Shown here: in pieces, positions 57,423 through 64,000 of the stretch | Numbering within the stretch: the stretch's first letter is position 1 | Layout: every line of letters starts with the position of its first letter | NCBI GenBank assembly: GCA_025738555.1 | Contig: JAOVFP010000005.1 | Span: forward strand, 3,162,001-3,226,000 | From: Cyathus striatus | Lineage: Eukaryota > Basidiomycota > Agaricomycetes > Agaricales > Nidulariaceae | Direction: 5' to 3' | DNA length: 64,000 nucleotides | The notes under the pieces: model-generated | Told to the model about the DNA's origin: nothing | Database searches by the model: none | The model's input: the letters and a program-made list of their open reading frames with translations, nothing else | Program-made: the position numbers and the translations under genes

Positions 57423-58554
57423 TCAGGCGGTGAACTTGTACCCGCCCTCGCGCTGGACGGCTTCAAATTGCAGATCGTCTAACTTGTTGCCTTCTGGGTC
57501 TGTTAGGAGACACTCGATTTTGTCGCCTGGTACGATTTCGCCTACGCCTGGGGGTGTTCCTGTTAAAATTAGGTCGCCTTCCTACGCGGAATGTATTAGA
57601 GGAGTTAGATGTAAAAGGAGAAGGCGGACCTCGAGAGTCATGATGGATGAAATATGCTCGATGAGTCTTGGGATATTGAATATCATATCGGAAGTGGAGC
57701 CATCTTGTTTGGTTATGCCGTTAATCTAAGATGTTCGCGGGTTGTGGAGGGAAACAAAGAGGAGGGCGGAAAGAATGGAAGGAGAAGGTTAGAGCGTCCA
57801 AGGAAGGACCAAGAGTAGATACGTACCTTGAGCGAAAGACGGAGGTCGTGCGGGTTTTTTATTTGTGTCTTGGGGATCATGCGCCTAGGTAACGTGTCAG
57901 TTCTGAGCGAGGTGATATGATTAAGTTGCGCTCCAAGCTGGGAAGTGAAACAAGGACAACAAGAAACCAAGAACAAGAGGAAATTGTGAAACTATGTAGA
58001 AAGCAAAAAAAAACTAACCCGACAGGAGTGAAGGTGTCGAAGCCTTTCGCGGCGGACCAGGGCAGACCTGCCTTTTTGACTTTGTCTTGCATGTTGCGGG
58101 CCGTCATGTCTACCGCCAAGGCTTGGCGAGGTGTGTTAGTATACTTGGAGTAGGAATGGAATGGACGTACTGTATCCTGCGATGTGCTCGTTCGCTTGGG
58201 CTTGGGAGATGTCGCGTCCTGGTTTGCCTATTACGAGACCGAGTTCGACTGTAAATGAAGTAAAATACGCATGAGAACACAAGGAAAGACAAAGGCGACT
58301 CGGGGGGAAGGGGTAAGCACCTTCGTGGTGGGCAAGCACGCCCTGTGGGATTTCCATCTTTCCCCCTGAGAGAAGGTAGCTTGAGGTAGGCTTGAGGAAG
58401 AAGAAGGGTTCCTTGGGGACCGCGTTGTTCAGCTCTTTTGCGTGGGCGGCATAGTTTCTGCCTATTGCCACGATCTGCACGTTGTTTGGTAGATGTACAG
58501 GAAGACGCGTTTGGTGATACGTACCTTTTTCCCGTGTCGTACGAAAGAGGCCAT
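57423..58554 (-). CDS. Fumarylacetoacetate hydrolase family protein, FAHD1 (acylpyruvase / oxaloacetate decarboxylase) type
   Basis: Seven exons join in phase to 225 residues: 58525-58554, 58321-58474, 58171-58248, 58019-58121, 57827-57884, 57630-57725 and 57423-57581. Start [10 protein letters not shown], then [27 protein letters not shown], a metal-binding HHEG...VELGLVIGK (the Glu ligands), [18 protein letters not shown], a [10 protein letters not shown] loop and [11 protein letters not shown]. That order and length match FAHD1, a Mg-dependent, usually mitochondrial enzyme hydrolysing acylpyruvates and decarboxylating oxaloacetate. No long targeting peptide is evident. Intron 57885-58018 is long (134 nt) for this genome. 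The gene is convergent with the SAPS gene, 187 bp apart. Confidence 0.9.
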
Positions 58555-59696
58555 TTGTGTAGAGAAACAAATTAGCTGTGTGCTGTATAAAAGAAAGACA
58601 AGTTCCGCGGTTGTCGCTGAGGTGACTTGTTTTGTGGTCGCGTACAGCAGATGGAAACCGACTTGAGTCTGCTCGCCATTCGCGGGATGCCACAATGTTC
58701 CGGCGGCATATGTTCTGTAGGTAAGCAGCTGTTGTGATAGCGTTGATGCGGGCCGGCCTGCACCGGCGTAACGACCGCAGTTTTCCTCCGCTGTTACTTA
58801 GACCATCCTCTATCCGCCTTGGCGCAGTACATGCCTCAAAGGCGTGAAGGCGAATTCACCAAACAAAGGTCGAAACAAGAAGCCAAGAAGGTGACGCTGG
58901 AGCAGTGTAGGCGTAAGCCAAGCTGGACATGTTTGCTTTGTGGTCCTAGCCATGGCCAAGTCACTCTATCATTCACGCATTCTATCACTACATAGAATTG
59001 GAGTAGAAGCTGGATGAACTTGGCAATGCTTGTTATCAAAGGTATTACTTGGTAATGGAATCGAGGGGATCTGGCCCCCACCGACGAATCCACAGCTCAC
59101 AGCTCACAACTCAGCCTTCTTAGCTTCTTTCCTCGGAGTATAGTAGTATGGACAGGGATGGGATTAATCGTCCGAGTCGGTACGTGCACTCACAGCAAGG
59201 CGGACGGGCTGGGCAGAGCAGGAGTCAGCAAACACAAGTAGGCTTGGCAGATCTGAGTCCCCGACTCTGAGATATTTTGGCGTGGTTCACTCTTCTTGGC
59301 ATCTGGCTCGTTGGTCTCTGGAATGCCATTCTTTATGAACTGGACAGGTTTATATACAACCCACGACTGCTGTTCTCTGTTCACTGCTTCAACTCTCCAG
59401 GTTACCCAACTTCGCGAAGTTCCATTTGCTTCCTTCCTAATCTGAATCAAACGCTGAAGCGCCCGGTGCCCGGATTATCTCCGAACTAGTTTGCTGGGCC
59501 ATACGTAGGAAAAGATGTCTACCGTCACGCAAGTGCGCGATGAGGCAGAGCAGGGGTAAGTCCCACCTCCCAAGACTTTAATAATTTCCTTTAGCCGCTC
59601 TTTCTTTACTTCAAATCCCGCGTCCTATCTACACCCCCACCCTCTCCTTCAATCCTACCCCCCTCACCTTCCTTTCCTCTAAAACATATCATTCCA
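58555..59696. other. Divergent intergenic region, about 1.1 kb
   Basis: Should contain the promoters of the FAHD1-type gene and of the membrane-protein gene. A possible short upstream exon for the latter starts at ATG 59515 (MSTVTQVRDEAEQ) before a GTAAGT, but no acceptor joining it in frame was fixed. No other gene seen. Confidence 0.35.
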
Positions 59697-60250
59697 ATGT
59701 CTGACGATGAACAACCCGAAACCAGGCCTAGATCAGGACACCTTGGAACGTCATGGGAGATTGCAGTAGTCACCGTATTCAGTATGTCTACCCTTCCCTT
59801 TACCCCTTCTCTAACCTTTGCTCATCGCCAGTTTAATCTGCAGTTGTCGTCATCATCGCCATTATTGGCGCCGTGCTCTTCCAAGTCAGGCGGAAACGCC
59901 GCATGCGTCGCCAGCAGGACGAAGAGGCTGCTGCCACTGTTGTTGCCACTGAAGAAAGGGAGAGGGAGAGGGAGAGAGTGCGGAAGAATAAAGACCACCG
60001 CGAACGCCCTTCGTCGAGGGTTGAGAGGAGCGGGAGTGTGAGTCCCATAGATAAGGTTAGTCACTCGTTCCACTTGGTTTCGTCATCCCGCGTAATCCTC
60101 AATGTCTATCCGCAGCCGCGACCTACAGCTTCTCCAGCGCGCCATGGAAAGACTTCGCCCCACCGCCATAGCAAGGAGCTCGAGATGGATTACTACGATC
60201 ACCCATCCCAGAAGCCCCCAAAGTGGTACTGGGAGTCTTCGAAGCGGTAG
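59697..60250 (+). CDS. Small single-pass membrane protein with basic cytosolic tail, unknown function
   Basis: Exons 59697-59781, 59844-60055 and 60116-60250 join in phase to 143 residues (TAG 60248-60250). A short acidic N-terminus (MSDDEQPETRPRSG) is followed by one transmembrane helix split by intron 1 (IAVVTVFIVVIIAIIGAVLF), then RRKRRMRRQ as a positive-inside stop-transfer. A charged Arg/Glu-rich stretch follows (EERERERERVRKNKD), then a Pro/Ser-rich tail ending in PKWYWESSKR. Topology is probably N-out/C-in. The family is not recognised. An extra N-terminal exon from ATG 59515 is possible. Confidence 0.6.
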
Positions 60251-62119
60251 CTGTTCTGACCTTGGACCTTTTCTCTCTCTCGATTTTGTATTAGATATCT
60301 CCTCATTGGTTCGTCCTTTCTTTCTCTTTCGGTTGGGTATGTGCTGATGAGTTGGTTACAGTCATTTCTACCTTTCTACCTTACGACCTCACATATGAAT
60401 GGACTGGACGCACGTTTACACTGTACTACCTGTATAACTTATATTTCCTCTCTCTCTCATTGTCTTTACACATCTGTCATCTCACGCAATCTTATTTCTT
60501 TGGGTTTTACACGGTCTTTGAACTTCTCAATGAAGAGGAAGGAAGGAAGGAATCCCCGGTTGTAGCAACGGATGACTCAAGGCGGATATCCATCCGAGCC
60601 AAGAAGTGTCGTACAAGCTTCACGTTCCTACCTTTCCCTTGTGCTTGGGCGTTTCGTTAACTAAGTTTCTTAAGCAAGGTCCGTCCAGTTCCAAGAGTTG
60701 CAGGTTACAGAGATTACGAAGACTTAGGTCCAGGAAACATCAATACGGCATCCCAAGCCCTTCTTCCACGCTTGTTATTCACTTGTGAAAGCTTGCTTGA
60801 TTCTTGTTCCTTCCCCTCCCCCTTCACATCCTCAGCTCCCCTGTATCAGCAAAGCAGGAGGAAGGAAGCACTTCTAAGCCCAGGCGATGCATGTCAATAT
60901 GAAAATGAAATATGGTGGGGTATTAGTGCTGCTGTCCACTTAAAGTATGAGTCTATCTGAGACGGGTTCGAACTTCTTGGCCTTTTCCTTTCCGTTCTTC
61001 GTTGGTGGCGATGAATCATGATCCCGGGGTTTTGTTCACGCGGTTAATTATCTTTATCTTCATCTGTATTGGTGTACTGATGGACGAGATGGTTTAGAGG
61101 ATGGGGGAAAGATACCGGCGGTGTCGAGCTCTATCCCATTCTACCCTAGATTCCGTATCGTATCGTGTTTACACAGTACATTTGCAGCTTACATCATATT
61201 GGTCCCGGAATAGCACCCATCCGAAGGAACTATCCCGAATCGCAAGCAAAACACGCTGTATGGGGTCTTCTGGAGGTTGTCGGTATTGGTAGATGTTATC
61301 ACAGGCCAAGACACTTAGAAGAAGCTTAAAGGAATTCTTCTTCTTTTGATACTATGGATCGCAAAGAACGCGGAATTTCATTCTTTGCGAAATGACGTCG
61401 TTGCGTGTTTGTTTGCTTGTCGAATTAGGGTACGATGATCTTGAGGCGTTATCTGCTATACTACATGTAGGCAGCAATAGCACATTGGCCAGTACCGATG
61501 CATTGCTTCTTGCCGATCATCGTCTTCTGCATTTTTATTTTTGGGGACGGGACGGATGGTATGCAACCGCACATACGACAAGAGGCACGTCGGATTCTGG
61601 AATGTGCACCGTCAACGTATTGTACATTAGTATGATAATCAGTCAGCTGGTACACTGTGTAGGGTAAACATGGTTGTTACCTTCTTGAGCTTTCTCCGAT
61701 TAGATGGGACTAGTGGGATTGGTTCATCTCAGTGATGGAGAACCTCCAGGAGTTGAAGAGGATATAAGGCGTTCTTCATTTTATGTGTGGCGATATCGAA
61801 AGGGTATCTGACCTTCTTTTCTTCATTTTTTTTACAATGGCCTGAGAAATCGGATGTGAGTGTAAGTGGAAATTGTTTAGATATGAGAAATGTCGGAAAT
61901 ACTGACTTGACCAGACGCGCGTTTATTAGTGCAGGAAATCCGCGGTGAGATAAAAATAGATTTTGGTACAATTTCGGTCCTTTTCAACGGAGTACATTGT
62001 ACTATGCGGTGCAGACTGGGTGCGGTACGCCATGTTGTCGCTATTCATGCAAGCGCCATGAATATTTGAACGGTGAGATAATCTGAAAAAAAAAATTATG
62101 AAGCACGACGTCGCGGACG
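60251..62119. other. Intergenic region, about 1.9 kb
   Basis: Between the small membrane-protein gene and the second satellite array. Short frames of fewer than 110 codons occur, without family features or consistent splice sites. I see no RNA gene or mobile element. Confidence 0.35.
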
Positions 62120-63960
62120 CATCGGTGGTTGAAACGGCGCAGATGTTATACTGCAACGCGAAGATACCAACACGACCAACCACCGCTGTTTAAGGGCAGA
62201 ATGAAAAAACTTTTAGTAGAAGTCCGGGGTATGGGGCAAAAAAAAAACATCACCAATAGGACACCTTGCAGAGCAATGCACAGAGACCACTCGGTCAACC
62301 ATCCACTATTTAAAAGGAAATATAAAAGTACACCAGTAATAGATCTAGTACGCCTTATCACGAAGGAAAATGAAGAAAACCAAGCGTGTACTAAGTCTTG
62401 ATAAGGTCTGGTATATGGATCGACGAGAAGGTGAGCGGTTGGTGAGCGGTCGGAAAAAATCTCTCCAACATCTACACCATATCCGGTAGAGGCAGTAGAA
62501 ACCTCAAAACCAGGCATTGCAAAGATACGCGAATACCAATTCGGTTACATCCTCACTGTTAAAATCGAGCACAATTCAAAAATAATATTTGAGTCCTGGA
62601 CAAGAAGTAAAAAATAGCATGCTATTTGGAAAGGATAATCAGCAGACCATGCTCCTGGACAAAAAGAAACCCCTTGGACAACCTGCTATCATTCGAGAGA
62701 TGAACGAAGCCTTGACATTTGAGATAAGGACTAGACAAGAGGCCAAAATTATGTTCTTGGACCGTGAACAACAGCAGGACATGCACTGGGACGCACAGAA
62801 ACCCCTTGGACAACCTACTGTCACTCGGTGGATGCTAAAAAGAAAATATTTCGTCTTTCGTCATATATAACAGCAGGCCACGAGGTAGTCTGTATAACCA
62901 AAACCAAAATAAGCATGTCAGCAGCAGGTATTGAAACGGCACGGAGTTACGCAGATACACTGCAACCGTGAAAATACCAACTCGACCAACCGTCTGCTGT
63001 TTGAGAGTAGAGTGAATAGGATGTTGTAGTATAAGTCCCGGACAGGAAGCAGAAAAGCCGAATTATTGGTATCGAACCAGTCGTAGGAACCGAACTCGAT
63101 ACTATGCAAAGTCACTGCATGGATACCACTCGGTTAACCTTCCACTGTTAGACAGTGAAATGAAAAGGTATACATAGCAATGGATCCAGTACGTCCAAGC
63201 AAGAAGTAAAAGGAAGAACGCCAAACGTGTAGCTTGGTAATGTCTGGTGTGCGTCGATTCGACAAAGAAGTGGACAACAAGAAAAATAATCCGCACTTAT
63301 CATAGCAGCAGGCTGTGTAACACAGAACTCATTTGGACAACCTGCCGCCGTTCGAGAATGAAATGAAGTGATATTTTAGATGAGATCGGCTGATCCTAGA
63401 CAAGAGACCAAAAAGAAATCATCGGCGAAATAATTGTTTAGAACACACGCAAACCCTTTGGACAAACGGCTGTCGTTAGATAGATAAATAAGGTGACATT
63501 TGAGATGAGGCCTGCTGGGTCCTAGGCAGGGAGTGCAAAAAAATTAGCGATATTACAACTGGCCATCGGATAGGGAGGAGCTGAGTTCGAAACTATACAT
63601 ACACCAGCCATACACAGGTACAAATACAAACTCGGTAAACCTCCCGTTGTCGGAAAGTGGAAAGGGATAGTAGTGAGATAAAGCTAGTCACAGGTAAGAA
63701 GAAAAACTGTTCGACATATTAAAGCCTTAGTAGCAGAAACCGAATTTGAAACCATACAACACTATGATGCACAGAATACCATTGGGACAACCTGCCGTTA
63801 TTCGACAGTGAGGTGATAATGTATATGGCAGGCCTCCGCGATGAAGTGACGTTGAAGCGCCAAGGAAGACTTAGCGCACCCAACGTATTGAATTGCTCAC
63901 TGGGAAAAGGAAGTGTAGTCAATGCGTCACTTTCTAACGTCGATCGTAATCCTTGCAACG
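62120..63960 (-). repeat. Second array of the same satellite family, opposite orientation
   Basis: About eleven diverged units. On the plus strand each shows a word such as CTCGGTTAACCTTCCACTGT or TTGGACAACCTGCCGTTATT, the reverse complement of the core CAGCGGCAGTTGACCRAG seen at 38.7-43.3 kb. Cores lie near 62170, 62290, 62540, 62680, 62810, 62985, 63130, 63335, 63460, 63632 and 63784. Spacing is irregular, about 115-250 bp. It is more degenerate than the first array and probably continues past the window end. Confidence 0.7.
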
Positions 63961-64000
63961 AATGTCTTTACAGTGCCCTCCAAGTAATACGGATTCTTGC

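Overview
The window looks like nuclear DNA of a filamentous basidiomycete, most likely an Agaricomycete (mushroom-forming fungus). The evidence is spliceosomal genes with many introns of about 50-60 nt (GT-AG, a few GC-AG), an intron-containing tRNA-Leu, several copies of the Agaricomycete-expanded FunK1 protein kinase family, a glycopeptide-type small secreted protein, a CE16 esterase, and orthologues of general eukaryotic genes. Nothing prokaryotic or viral was seen.

Layout. 1-963: 3' end of an unknown coiled-coil gene (+). 1.1-2.5 kb: secreted DNase I-fold phosphohydrolase joined to a jacalin-like lectin (-). 3.8-6.1 kb: TRF4-type non-canonical poly(A) polymerase (-). 6.7-8.1 kb: multi-pass membrane protein (-). 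9.7-11.3 kb: secreted amidohydrolase (+). 12.7-14.2 kb: CE16/GDSL esterase (-). 14.8-23.2 kb: a FunK1 cluster, with one dead copy (+), one intact copy (-) and one intact copy (+). The last runs straight into, and may be spliced to, a second amidohydrolase copy (23.3-24.5 kb). 25.2-26.5 kb: small PIPK-like lipid kinase (-). 28.7 kb: tRNA-Leu(CAA). 29.2-30.1 kb: glycopeptide-type secreted protein (-). 31.5-32.0 kb: orphan gene with a tandemly duplicated exon-intron unit. 33.5-38.1 kb: one large gene for a disordered protein of about 1,450 residues (-). 38.7-43.3 kb: a degenerate satellite array with a monomer of about 145 bp and a dimer of about 287 bp. 43.7 kb: a second, identical tRNA-Leu. 44.4-46.9 kb: a decayed FunK1 copy. 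47.4-50.0 kb: HEL2/ZNF598-type ubiquitin ligase (+). 50.2-51.2 kb: a truncated FunK1 remnant (-). 51.5-53.3 kb: AP-2 mu (+). 53.7-57.2 kb: SAPS-domain PP6/Sit4 regulatory subunit (+). 57.4-58.6 kb: FAHD1-type hydrolase (-). 59.7-60.3 kb: small single-pass membrane protein (+). 62.1-64 kb: the same satellite family in the opposite orientation, with a small island near 32.5 kb.

Biologically this is a patchwork. Conserved housekeeping genes (RNA surveillance, ribosome quality control, clathrin adaptor, phosphatase regulator) sit among fast-evolving accessory material: FunK1 kinases at all stages of decay, duplicated amidohydrolases, secreted enzymes and satellite DNA. I see no operon-like pathway. 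The most interesting items are the possible FunK1-amidohydrolase fusion, the satellite whose units carry tRNA-like A-box and B-box motifs, and the exon-intron duplication in the orphan gene. Exon boundaries were inferred by eye from splice signals, reading phase and family knowledge. Where phases close exactly I give exon coordinates; where they do not I say so.
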